From the NCBI GenBank assembly GCA_013112715.1, contig JABFGB010000003.1:1-64000 (forward strand): a stretch of 64,000 bases of DNA. Direction: 5' to 3'. The notes under the pieces are model-generated. The model was not told the DNA's origin. It did not search any database and saw nothing but the letters and a program-made list of their open reading frames with translations. Made by a program: the position numbers and the translations under genes. Positions 53,630-62,208 of the stretch are shown here, in pieces. Every line of letters begins with the position of its first letter. Positions within the stretch are counted from its first letter, which is position 1. Source of the DNA: Chloroflexota bacterium. Lineage in GTDB: Bacteria; Chloroflexota; Anaerolineae; Aggregatilineales; J027.

Positions 53630-56600
53630 CTAATTTGAACCATACATATAGTTGAATGGCTCTTTACTCATGATGTCTGGGTCAGCCCCTACCGCACAAT
53701 CGAGCATGGCGTCAAAGTAGGCTTGCCAATCGCCCTCGGCACTGCTCTCGGTCAATTCCGGGATACCCGCGATACATGCCATATAGCTGTTAATGCGGTC
53801 TTGGGCTTGGGTCATGACCGTCACTAGATCAGCATTCTCATTGAGATAGGCGGTAAACGCCTCATTGATCCAGACTCCCGCCGCCGTTTCAACTTGGGCA
53901 TTGCTGGCCCAATAGATAGGGATGATGAGGGTATTTGGTGATTCGAGGCGGGTATAAAAATCACGCCACGTTTGGGCAACCGTAGCCCCATAAAACGCTT
54001 CGGTACTAGGACTATCGAGTACCGACTTTTGGGCAGGCACACCGATGACCAGACCCGGCTGTTGCGCTACAAAACGCAGCCAACGATAACAGGCTTCAGC
54101 GTTTTGCGTAGTGGTCGAAACGTAGCCCGATGTAACGCGATAAGCTATCGGGGTGAAGTCCTGACCTGTGGGGTAAAGCATAGGGCGATACGGCACGCCT
54201 GTCGCGTCAGTGACGGGTTCAAGGAGTAGATAGTCTAGGCCATAGGGATTTTGCACTCGGATGGGGGCATCCCCAGAGGATGGGACTCCGTCCGTGTCGT
54301 CCTCAATGTAGCCTTGTTTGACCAAATCCAACACATGCTGCATAGCGTCGAGGTTCTGTTGATTGGTCAGGTCAATCGTGGCAGGGGTCTTGCGATAGTC
54401 AATCGGTAGGCCTCCATGTGCGGCGATTAACATCATCAAATAGAGTCGCTCGTTGAAGCTCGTCGTCATACCAGAATCAGCTAGCCCTTGATCTTTGACA
54501 GCCCGAATGGCCTCTTCAAAAGTGGTAATGTCCCAATCCCCTGTGGGCAAATTGACCCCGGCCTGCTGCATGAAGAAGGTATCCACCCACATCAGTTCGG
54601 GCTGAATGGCTAAGGGATAGGCGGCGGTTTGGTCGTTAAAACGTGTAGCATCCCATATCCCCGGTGCAAAGTTATCGGCATCAAAAGCTGGGTCAGCCGC
54701 CATCAAAGGCGCAAGATCAAGTGGCGGAAGATCAAAAAGTGCTGCATCGGAGACATAACAATCCACTTGCTGTCCCTCTTGGACGTTATAACCCGTTAAC
54801 AGGTCAACGCTAAATACATCCGGCTCGGCCTCGGCAAATTCTACGGCGGCCCGTTCCCATTGCTCCATATTTCGGACGCTGTCGGCGTTATTGAGTAGAT
54901 GAAATTGCAGGGCAACTTGGCCGGGCGGGACTTCAACGGGCGGCGCTTCTGGCGGAATGGAGAGGACAAGGTTGGGCCGCAGATTTTCAGCCAAGACGAG
55001 GGCTTCTGTCGCTCGACTGCTCATCTCGCCGAGTGCAGTGACGAGATCGCCCCCATTTTGGGTACTGGTGAATAGTGCCTGCACCAAGAAACCACTCATG
55101 GTGCGGTTTGCCAGCGGCATTGCATTCTCCGCAGCCATCAAATCCGCAGCTTTTTGTGCTTCAGGCTTGCCAAAATAAAAGGATGGATTGCCCCCTTTGT
55201 CCAAGACTGCCGACATCGCTGCGATGGGGGTGTTGTCGAGATAGGTGTTAATTAAGCTGAGATGCTTGGCTAATTCATAGGCCAATTCGGGTGCAGTCGT
55301 GCCAGCACTGACCGCGAAGCCGGGAACATTGACCAGACCTCCTACTCCATTAGGCAGCAAGGCCGCCGACCAATCTCCATCATCATTGGCATTTCGGTAA
55401 TCCCCCTGTAGCGCCCATGATCCGCCAATTTGCAGGGGGCTGACCATCTCGTAGCTTGGGACAATGCTCGCTGCGCCTTCCATTGCTAATGCCACCCATG
55501 CTTCGGCGAGTGCCAAAAGGTCAGTGTCCCACGCAAAACTGGTGGAATCGCCGAGGGTCAGCATATTGTCCAAAGGTCGGCCCAACAGTGCCTGAAACAA
55601 AAATGTCGGATCGCCGGACAAACCCGGTGTGGTAACGCCATTGTCACTTGTAGTAGTCAAGGTATGGGCCGCTGTTACATATTGGTCCATCGTCCAATTT
55701 TCGTCAGGATACGTGAGTCCCGCTGCGTCAAAGGCAGGCCGATTGTAGCTGACAAACACAGGATCAAGCATTGTCGGTAGTGCCCATGTGCCACCATCCC
55801 ACTGATAGGATGCCCACGCTGCCGGGAAATAGCGATCACTGTAATCATCGGGATCAGCGGCGATAGCTGGGGCAAGATCAAGAAACATACCAGCCCGTGT
55901 CGCAATTGGGTTTAGATATTCATTTGTCCAGATGAACACCACATCGGCAGTATCCGCAAAATCGGTCATGTCGTTTAGATATGCTTCAGGGTCGGAAGGG
56001 ACTGCATTTTCGAGCCAACCCGAATCGTCACGACGCAGTACGACCTTCACGCCCGGATGCGCCGCTTCGAATTCGTCGAGACTTAATCCAGTGCGGTTGA
56101 AGGAATTCAGAAAGTCTTCCGGCAGGCCGACGGTTAAAGTAATGGCATCATCCGCATAGGCTCGGTTGGGTTGGGTCATCGGTGTATTTTGCCCCCCGGC
56201 AATCGTAGCGACGGGGGTAATTAGACTTAATACCAATAGGAGCCCCAACGCTTTTTGCCAGCGCGAAGCACTTCGTCGTCGCTGCTTGTCCAAAATGGCA
56301 TGGACGCGGCTAGGTAGATTACCAATTTGTGTCATTTGTGCTAGACCGGGAGTAACCAGTGATTTGTGACGCAGACTACCCAGAAAGTTTTGGGCAATTG
56401 CCACCAGATGCGCGGCATAATCTGGCCCTGTCGTCCCCAATTGCAGTACGCGGTCATCACAGGCGTTTTCACTTTCGATTGCCAGACGGCGGGTAGCGAT
56501 CCATGCCAATGGATTAAACCAATGCAGGGCCACTACAAACAGTGATAGCCAGCCCAACAGCGCATCCCACCGCGCTATATGGATGCTTTCATGCAACAGT

Positions 56601-57331
56601 ACGACTCTACGGCGCTTGGCATCCCAAGTAACGGCGTCCGCAGGCAGCAAAATAATCGGGCGTACCACTCCAATGGTCATAGGAATACTGATTGCTGGTG
56701 TCATCATCAACCGGACAGGCCGACGAATAGCGAGAGTTTGACGAATTTCAGCGGCGAGTTCGGTAATGTCATGTGGCACTTCTAGGGCATAGGTATGGGT
56801 CGTTACCCGTCGAAATTTTCCATAGTGGCGAATCCCCATCCACAGAATACCGAAAGCCCCGATTGCCCATACTGTCAGCAGCAGCGTTGCAAAGTTCGGC
56901 CACACGATTCGAGTATCCGGCTGCTTATCGGTATTTGATTGGGCTGCAAGCGTCGGCGTTATGGTTGCACCAGACGAATGGCTGATCGTCGTCACCTGTG
57001 GATCGGCATCAGTTTGATTGTTGGTAGCCAGAAGTAAAGGATTGACCGTTGGACGCATAAAAGGATTAACCGAAGTACCCTTACTGGTACCCCGATAAGG
57101 GGCGTCTGTTGTTGATGGTTTAGTTGGCAGTTCCACGTTCCAGCGTGGCGCGATCATCACAAAAGCAGGCATCAACAACGCTGCACACATCGCCAATACC
57201 CATACCCAATGACGCAGCGCCGCCGAAGAACGACGCAGCAGCAGCGAGACAACCCCAGCGAGCATTAAGACCAACGTGACGCGCAGGGCGATCATACCCG
57301 TAAATTCCAAGAGTTCGGTGTTGGTATTCAT
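53630..57331 (-). CDS. BlaR1-type M56 protease fused to two solute-binding domains
   Basis: The 1233-residue protein is about twice the length of BlaR1 (~590). Residues 1-380 give the BlaR1/MecR1 membrane core: TMs at ~11-33, 42-62, 146-168 and 361-379, and the gluzincin motif HESIH (247-251) with ESENACDD. After the last TM, in place of the penicillin-binding sensor, come two regions like ABC-type extracellular solute-binding proteins: ~397-790 (ITLTVGLPEDFLNSF, DDSGWLEN, GGTWALPTMLDPVFVSYNR, YPDENWTMDQYVTAA) and ~800-1233 (LQFHLLNNADS, AAYPLAIQPELMWVDTFF, WDITTFEEAI, VTSGYVSTTTQNAEACYRWLRF). It is paired with a BlaI-type repressor, whose stop precedes it by two bases. I infer that ligand binding outside the cell activates the protease and relieves repression. 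Confidence 0.88.
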   Translation of the reverse strand: MNTNTELLEFTGMIALRVTLVLMLAGVVSLLLRRSSAALRHWVWVLAMCAALLMPAFVMIAPRWNVELPTKPSTTDAPYRGTSKGTSVNPFMRPTVNPLLLATNNQTDADPQVTTISHSSGATITPTLAAQSNTDKQPDTRIVWPNFATLLLTVWAIGAFGILWMGIRHYGKFRRVTTHTYALEVPHDITELAAEIRQTLAIRRPVRLMMTPAISIPMTIGVVRPIILLPADAVTWDAKRRRVVLLHESIHIARWDALLGWLSLFVVALHWFNPLAWIATRRLAIESENACDDRVLQLGTTGPDYAAHLVAIAQNFLGSLRHKSLVTPGLAQMTQIGNLPSRVHAILDKQRRRSASRWQKALGLLLVLSLITPVATIAGGQNTPMTQPNRAYADDAITLTVGLPEDFLNSFNRTGLSLDEFEAAHPGVKVVLRRDDSGWLENAVPSDPEAYLNDMTDFADTADVVFIWTNEYLNPIATRAGMFLDLAPAIAADPDDYSDRYFPAAWASYQWDGGTWALPTMLDPVFVSYNRPAFDAAGLTYPDENWTMDQYVTAAHTLTTTSDNGVTTPGLSGDPTFLFQALLGRPLDNMLTLGDSTSFAWDTDLLALAEAWVALAMEGAASIVPSYEMVSPLQIGGSWALQGDYRNANDDGDWSAALLPNGVGGLVNVPGFAVSAGTTAPELAYELAKHLSLINTYLDNTPIAAMSAVLDKGGNPSFYFGKPEAQKAADLMAAENAMPLANRTMSGFLVQALFTSTQNGGDLVTALGEMSSRATEALVLAENLRPNLVLSIPPEAPPVEVPPGQVALQFHLLNNADSVRNMEQWERAAVEFAEAEPDVFSVDLLTGYNVQEGQQVDCYVSDAALFDLPPLDLAPLMAADPAFDADNFAPGIWDATRFNDQTAAYPLAIQPELMWVDTFFMQQAGVNLPTGDWDITTFEEAIRAVKDQGLADSGMTTSFNERLYLMMLIAAHGGLPIDYRKTPATIDLTNQQNLDAMQHVLDLVKQGYIEDDTDGVPSSGDAPIRVQNPYGLDYLLLEPVTDATGVPYRPMLYPTGQDFTPIAYRVTSGYVSTTTQNAEACYRWLRFVAQQPGLVIGVPAQKSVLDSPSTEAFYGATVAQTWRDFYTRLESPNTLIIPIYWASNAQVETAAGVWINEAFTAYLNENADLVTVMTQAQDRINSYMACIAGIPELTESSAEGDWQAYFDAMLDCAVGADPDIMSKEPFNYMYGSN

Positions 57332-57333
57332 GG

Positions 57334-57741
57334 TTATGCCTCATCATTTTCTTGATTTTCTTGGTTTTCTTGACGGGCTGCCTCAATCAATTGGGCCAGT
57401 GCATCCAATTCATCTTTGGAGAGGTCTTCGGTAGAAAGCAGTGCTGACACCGCATTTGGAACCGAGCCACCGAAAAACGTTTTGATAAGATGACGCAGCG
57501 CAAAACGGCGCACCTTTTCCGGCTCGACAGTGGGTGCATAGAGATAGCGACCCCCTTCCTCACGGTGCGTCAAATGTCCCTTTTCTTCCAAGATTCGCAG
57601 CATCACCCGGATACTGGAATTACCCGGGGGATCAGGTAGTCGCTGTTGAATATCAGCAGCAGTGGCCTCTCCGATCTCAAGGATGATGTCCATAATTTGG
57701 CGTTCGCGCCGAGAAAGCTGGTCATACATATTGTCAGCCAT
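57334..57741 (-). CDS. BlaI/MecI/CopY-family transcriptional repressor
   Basis: The 135-residue winged-helix protein (YDQLSRRERQIMDIILEIGE, then ATAADIQQRLP, SSIRVMLRILEEKGHLTHREEGGRYLY) is a BlaI/MecI-type repressor with a C-terminal dimerisation helix and an acidic tail. It is normally inactivated by its partner BlaR1-type protease, which follows two bases later. Palindromic sites upstream are its likely operators. Confidence 0.92.
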   Translation of the reverse strand: MADNMYDQLSRRERQIMDIILEIGEATAADIQQRLPDPPGNSSIRVMLRILEEKGHLTHREEGGRYLYAPTVEPEKVRRFALRHLIKTFFGGSVPNAVSALLSTEDLSKDELDALAQLIEAARQENQENQENDEA

Positions 57742-57816
57742 GCGATTTTCCTCACAATGGGAGCGGGCAGGGTGATTTATGTACAGTCATCCTGCCCACC
57801 CGATTTGGAAACGTTC

Positions 57817-57905
57817 TGCGAAATTCTTCGCGCGAATTTTTTCGCATCAACAGCGTAACCTATAATTATACTGCCTGTCAAGAGGTGTGTGCGAAATTTT
57901 TCGCA
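57817..57905. promoter_or_regulatory. Three palindromic operators and promoter for the BlaI-BlaR1-like pair
   Basis: The perfect dyad TGCGAAATTTTTCGCA (57890-57905) has arms TGCGAAA/TTTCGCA. Two related, overlapping dyads lie at 57817-57832 (TGCGAAATTCTTCGCG) and 57831-57846 (CGCGAATTTTTTCGCA). Between them, TATAATTATA (57861-57870) can serve as a -10 on either strand. This is the arrangement expected for a self-repressing BlaI promoter, and it may also affect the divergent gene. Confidence 0.7.
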
Positions 57906-57971
57906 TATGTCAGGAAATCGTATACTAAAGCCTTTTTGCCCGAGGAGGTGATGTCTCGTTCAAATATTACG

Positions 57972-57989
57972 TTGTGAAAATTGTCACAA
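57972..57989 (+). promoter_or_regulatory. Rex-like operator upstream of ndh
   Basis: TTGTGAAAATTGTCACAA is an 18-base dyad with one mismatch against the Rex consensus TTGTGAA-N4-TTCACAA. Rex is a NADH/NAD+-sensing repressor, and type II NADH dehydrogenase is a classic Rex target. The site lies 83 bases before the ndh start codon. Confidence 0.65.
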
Positions 57990-58072
57990 TATACAACGCC
58001 GACACTTTGTTTCAGACCTGAGTCCTCCTATACTTAAGAAGTATCTATGGCTATCCAAAGGGGGATATTGTC

Positions 58073-59410
58073 ATGAGTATGCAGATGCAGCATCGCGTTG
58101 TCATTATTGGTGGAGGATTTGGAGGACTCAGTGCCGCCAAAAAGCTGAAAAAAACACCCACCCATATTACCCTGATTGACCGCCGCAATTTCCACCTCTT
58201 CCAGCCGCTCCTCTATCAAGTCGCTACTGGGGCACTCTCACCCGCCGATATTTCCTCACCTCTGCGTGGGATTTTGAAGAAGGCCGAAAACGTCCAAGTC
58301 CTCATGGCCGAGGTTACGGATATTGACCCACAGACTCGTGAAGTCGTGATGGGTGAAAAACGGGTCACTTACGATTCCCTGATTATCGCTGCCGGGGTGC
58401 GCCATCATTATTTTGGCAACGACGAGTGGGAAGCCCATGCGCCGGGACTAAAAACGATTGAAGATGCCACCCACATTCGCAGCCGCATTCTTTCTGCCTT
58501 CGAGCGTGCCGAACTGGAATCCGATGCGCGGAAACGCCAAGCATTGCTAACCTTTGTTGTTGTGGGGGCTGGCCCCACTGGGGTGGAAATGGCCGGGGCG
58601 ATTAGCGAAATTGCCCATCTAACCCTCAAAGACAATTTCCGCAACATCAACCCCGCCGACACACGTATCTTGTTGGTCGAAGGGGTCGAAAATGTTCTGC
58701 CGAGCTTTCCCATGCCTTTATCCAATAAGGCGCTTAATACTCTGCAAAACCATCATATTGAAGTGCGAACCCAGACCTTTGTCACTGATATTCAGCCGGG
58801 GCGCGTCACACTGAAGCATGAAGATCAGGTCGAAACCCTAGAAGCTGAGACGGTACTATGGGCGGCGGGGGTATTGGCCTCGCCATTGGGCAAGCTCATA
58901 GCCGAAAAAACCGGAGCGCCCCTTGACCGATTTGGACGAGTGATGGTGCAGCCAGACCTAACTATACTGGGGCATCCCGAAATTTTTGTGATTGGCGACC
59001 TTGCCCATTTGGAAATGGATGGCAAACTGCTACCGGGGGTAGCGCAAGTCGCCATTCAGGGTGGGGCGTATGCCGCAAAGGTCATCCAAAAACGCCTGCA
59101 GGGTGCGCCGATGGATAAGCCATTTCGCTACACCAATTTCGGTAACTTGGCGACCATCGGGTGGTCATCGGCGGTAGCGGATTTACCTTTTAGAATACGC
59201 CTATGGGGGTTTATAGGGTGGCTGTTCTGGGTGTTTGTCCATCTCATGAAAATGGTCGAATTCGAAAACCGGGTGGTCATTTTTGTGCAGTGGGTCTTTA
59301 ACTACTTCACGCGCAACCGCTCGGCTCGCCTGATTACGAATGAATGGGCTGTTGACTTAGCAGCTACGGAAGGGCAAAGTCCTGCCGAATGGGTTGCCGA
59401 GCCAGACTAA
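58073..59410 (+). CDS. ndh: Type II NADH dehydrogenase (NDH-2)
   Basis: The 445-residue protein has an FAD-binding GGGFGGLSAAKKL motif at residues 13-25, the second nucleotide fold VVVGAGPTGVEMAGAISE for NADH, and the FVIGDLAH segment binding FAD. A C-terminal amphipathic region (RLWGFIGWLFWVFVHLMKMVEF) anchors it to the membrane. It oxidises NADH and reduces quinone without pumping protons. GGGGG lies eight bases before the ATG. It is monocistronic, with a terminator at 59570. Confidence 0.94.
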   Translation: MSMQMQHRVVIIGGGFGGLSAAKKLKKTPTHITLIDRRNFHLFQPLLYQVATGALSPADISSPLRGILKKAENVQVLMAEVTDIDPQTREVVMGEKRVTYDSLIIAAGVRHHYFGNDEWEAHAPGLKTIEDATHIRSRILSAFERAELESDARKRQALLTFVVVGAGPTGVEMAGAISEIAHLTLKDNFRNINPADTRILLVEGVENVLPSFPMPLSNKALNTLQNHHIEVRTQTFVTDIQPGRVTLKHEDQVETLEAETVLWAAGVLASPLGKLIAEKTGAPLDRFGRVMVQPDLTILGHPEIFVIGDLAHLEMDGKLLPGVAQVAIQGGAYAAKVIQKRLQGAPMDKPFRYTNFGNLATIGWSSAVADLPFRIRLWGFIGWLFWVFVHLMKMVEFENRVVIFVQWVFNYFTRNRSARLITNEWAVDLAATEGQSPAEWVAEPD

Positions 59411-59569
59411 CCAGTGATACTACCAATAGGATTGGAATTGACGGCATCCGTAGAATTCTCAAAGAGATAAATTAGAGTTCTATTGGATGTGGGAATCAGG
59501 CTTGATTCCAATAATAACCCATGCTAAAATCCTAAATGAGCTAGGCTCAATTCTCATATCGAACGTTTC

Positions 59570-59604
59570 CTAGAAGTGGGCAGCCCCCACTTCTAGTTGT
59601 TTAA
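59570..59604 (+). terminator. Rho-independent terminator after ndh
   Basis: Perfect 11-base arms CTAGAAGTGGG (59570-59580) and CCCACTTCTAG (59586-59596), loop of five, followed by TTGTTT. It is 160 bases downstream of the ndh stop. The remainder of 59411-59707 contains no gene and probably includes the nusA promoter. Confidence 0.85.
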
Positions 59605-59707
59605 GGTCAGAATATTAAGTGTCCGCAGGAAGAATCTATCGCCGGAAAGTTGCCAGAAAATCACCCATTATCAGTGCTAGTCAATTTGTTGGAGTAAAGA
59701 AAGTGCC

Positions 59708-61672
59708 ATGAAGAGCGATTTTACGCTGGCATTCAATGAAATTTTAGAAACCCGTGCCCTGTCCAAAGAAGTTGTCCTAGAGGCATTGGAACAGGCACTT
59801 GTTTCGGCTTATCGGCGAGATGCCAACATCGGGTCGAACCAGCAGCGGATTCAAGCACATATTGACCCGACTGGTCGCCCTCAGATTTTTGTCGAAAAAG
59901 AAGTCGTGACCAGTATTGTAGACAGCCGTACCGAAGTGCTGCTCGATGAAGCCCAAAAACAAGACCCCGATTGTAAGGTTGGGGATATGGTGATGGCTCC
60001 GGTCACCCCCACCAGCGCCAGTTTTGGTCGTATCGCCGCCCAAACCGCCAAGCAGGTCATTTTGCAGCGCATTCGAGAAGCGGAACGCGATTCCCTCTAT
60101 GACGAATTTATTGACCGTCAGGGTGATTTGGTAACGGGCACAGTCCAAAGTACGGCGCATGGCGTGGTGACACTCAGCTTGGGTCGTGCTGAGGCGATTA
60201 TGCCCAAACAGCACCAAATGCCCAATGAACGCTATAAGGCTCATGACAAGATTCGGGCCTATGTCGCCGAAGTGAACAAGAGCACACGCGGCCCACAGAT
60301 CATCGTTTCCCGTGCCCACAAGGATATGCTGCGTCGCTTATTAGAATATGAAGTGCCAGAAATCTATAACGGGCAGGTCGAAATCAAAAACATTGCTCGT
60401 GAAGCGGGTTATCGCAGCAAAGTGGCGGTGGCGGCGTTGCAGGAAGGCATTGACCCGGTTGGGGCGTGTGTTGGAATGCGTGGGATGCGTATCCAAAACA
60501 TCATCAAAGAACTGCATGACGAAAAGATTGACGTCATTGAGTGGGACCCCGATCCCGCCCGATTTATCTCGAAGGCCCTCTCGCCTGCCCGTGTGAGTGG
60601 GGTGTATCTGCACGAAGATATTGACCAAGTGCGGACGGCTCTCGTTGTAGTGCCGGAAGATAATTTGTCACTCGCCATTGGGCGTGAAGGTCAAAATGCA
60701 CGTTTGGCCGCCAAACTGACGGGTTGGCGTATTGACATCAAGAGTGTGACCGAGGCCGCGATTGAAAATGTGGCTGCCATCGGTACCGCGCCTTTAAGCA
60801 TTATGAAGATCAAGAACCGCGAATTGGTGACCGAAGTCGAGCGTATCCTTGAAAAGAAACGCACCAACCGCCCGGTGAACCCCGAAGAATATACCACCCT
60901 GACCAATTTTGTGAATGTCGCGCAACGCTTGATTTTGGATCAGCGGGATGCCGTCAAGCGTGAACGACAATCGCTGTTGGACTCGGTGCGACCACTCGTG
61001 CCCGTCGAAGCCTTCAACATGCCGATTGCGGTTTTGGAACTGGCCGAAGATATCGTGAAGGCCCTCGGCAAAATCGAGACGGTTGGCGAATTGATGGTGC
61101 GCGTCTTAGCCGATGAAGAAGGTTTGGCGCGGATGTTGGCGGCGAATAAAGCTGGCGACGATGCGATGGAAGCGATTCAGTATGCACTCGACGACTTGGT
61201 GATTCCTGAGATTTTGCAGGCCCAAGAAGCCCCAGCCGAAGAACCTGTTGCTGCTGCACCAGAAGTTGCTAAGTCTACCCCAGTGGTCGAGACCGTAGCC
61301 GATGGGGTACTACCAGTAGTTGAAGAAGAGGAAGATGTGGTTCGTCCCGCCTTCCCCGATATACCTGCGCTGGTGGCCGAAGAAAGGCCGCCGCGTGAAA
61401 AACGCCGTACCGATAAGATTCTTGTGCCAGAAGTCGCAGAAATTCCCGTTGTTCCTGTTGTCGAGTGGGAAGAATTTGACGAAGAAGGCGATGAACGCCT
61501 AAGTGATAAGCGGTCTGGCCGCAAAAAGAAGTCAAAGGCCAAGAAGCCCAAGCAAAGCCGTGTCCAATTGGTTTTTGATGAAGATATGGGCGAAGTCGTT
61601 GCCAAGCGCCGCCGCAAGGGTAACCGCGACCGGGGCGAATTTGATGAATTCGATACAGATGACGATTTTTAG
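59708..61672 (+). CDS. nusA: Transcription termination/antitermination factor NusA
   Basis: The 654-residue protein has the NusA N-terminal RNA-polymerase-binding domain, an S1 domain (GDLVTGTVQSTAHGVVTLSLG), KH1 and KH2 (VGMRGMRIQNIIKEL, IGREGQNARLAAKLTGWRIDI), and then a long Chloroflexota-type extension with acidic stretches and a very basic, then acidic tail (KKKSKAKKPKQSRVQLVFDED). Its extension is longer than usual. It has no rimP upstream. ylxR and infB follow. Confidence 0.93.
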   Translation: MKSDFTLAFNEILETRALSKEVVLEALEQALVSAYRRDANIGSNQQRIQAHIDPTGRPQIFVEKEVVTSIVDSRTEVLLDEAQKQDPDCKVGDMVMAPVTPTSASFGRIAAQTAKQVILQRIREAERDSLYDEFIDRQGDLVTGTVQSTAHGVVTLSLGRAEAIMPKQHQMPNERYKAHDKIRAYVAEVNKSTRGPQIIVSRAHKDMLRRLLEYEVPEIYNGQVEIKNIAREAGYRSKVAVAALQEGIDPVGACVGMRGMRIQNIIKELHDEKIDVIEWDPDPARFISKALSPARVSGVYLHEDIDQVRTALVVVPEDNLSLAIGREGQNARLAAKLTGWRIDIKSVTEAAIENVAAIGTAPLSIMKIKNRELVTEVERILEKKRTNRPVNPEEYTTLTNFVNVAQRLILDQRDAVKRERQSLLDSVRPLVPVEAFNMPIAVLELAEDIVKALGKIETVGELMVRVLADEEGLARMLAANKAGDDAMEAIQYALDDLVIPEILQAQEAPAEEPVAAAPEVAKSTPVVETVADGVLPVVEEEEDVVRPAFPDIPALVAEERPPREKRRTDKILVPEVAEIPVVPVVEWEEFDEEGDERLSDKRSGRKKKSKAKKPKQSRVQLVFDEDMGEVVAKRRRKGNRDRGEFDEFDTDDDF

Positions 61673-61697
61673 TAGTCAGTGTATTAAGTAGGGAAGG

Positions 61698-62030
61698 ATG
61701 AGCAAGCAGCAGCAGCCTCCACGCAAAAAAACTCCCCAGCGCACGTGTGTCGTTTGCCGCAAGGTAGATAACAAACGAGCGTTGGTGCGCCTTGTTCGCA
61801 CGCCGGAAGATGGCGTACAAATTGACCCTACGGGCAAGAAAAATGGGCGCGGGGCCTATATGTGCAGTGATGTGGCTTGTTGGCAAGAACATCTGCACAC
61901 CGACGACTCTGAGAAAGCCTTTCAATTGGCCTTGAATGCGTTGGAGAAAGCACTCAAAACGACCTTGACACCTGAAGACCGGAACCGGATAAGAGCAGCA
62001 ATGTTCCCGATGCACGACGACCAGAGTTAA
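61698..62030 (+). CDS. rnpM: YlxR/RnpM-family RNA-binding protein
   Basis: The 110-residue protein has the YlxR signature: RTCVVCRKVDNKRALVRLVR, then GRGAYMCSD. The family binds RNase P RNA or acts as a nucleoid-linked regulator, and the gene usually lies between nusA and infB, as here. GGAAGG lies a few bases before the ATG. Confidence 0.9.
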   Translation: MSKQQQPPRKKTPQRTCVVCRKVDNKRALVRLVRTPEDGVQIDPTGKKNGRGAYMCSDVACWQEHLHTDDSEKAFQLALNALEKALKTTLTPEDRNRIRAAMFPMHDDQS

Positions 62031-62208
62031 GGGCGACCCCATTGACCATCTCCTTCAGAAAGAGGGGGGTGCAAAATTCTGAGGAAGTACCCAGCACACG
62101 TCGCAGGGTCTCCGGGGAGTCGCCATCGCAAGTCTCGCGCAGCGAAATTTCTTTCCGGAGCAGCTATTGACCTGCGGCGTGTGTTGTTGTTTAGGATCAG
62201 GAGGATAT

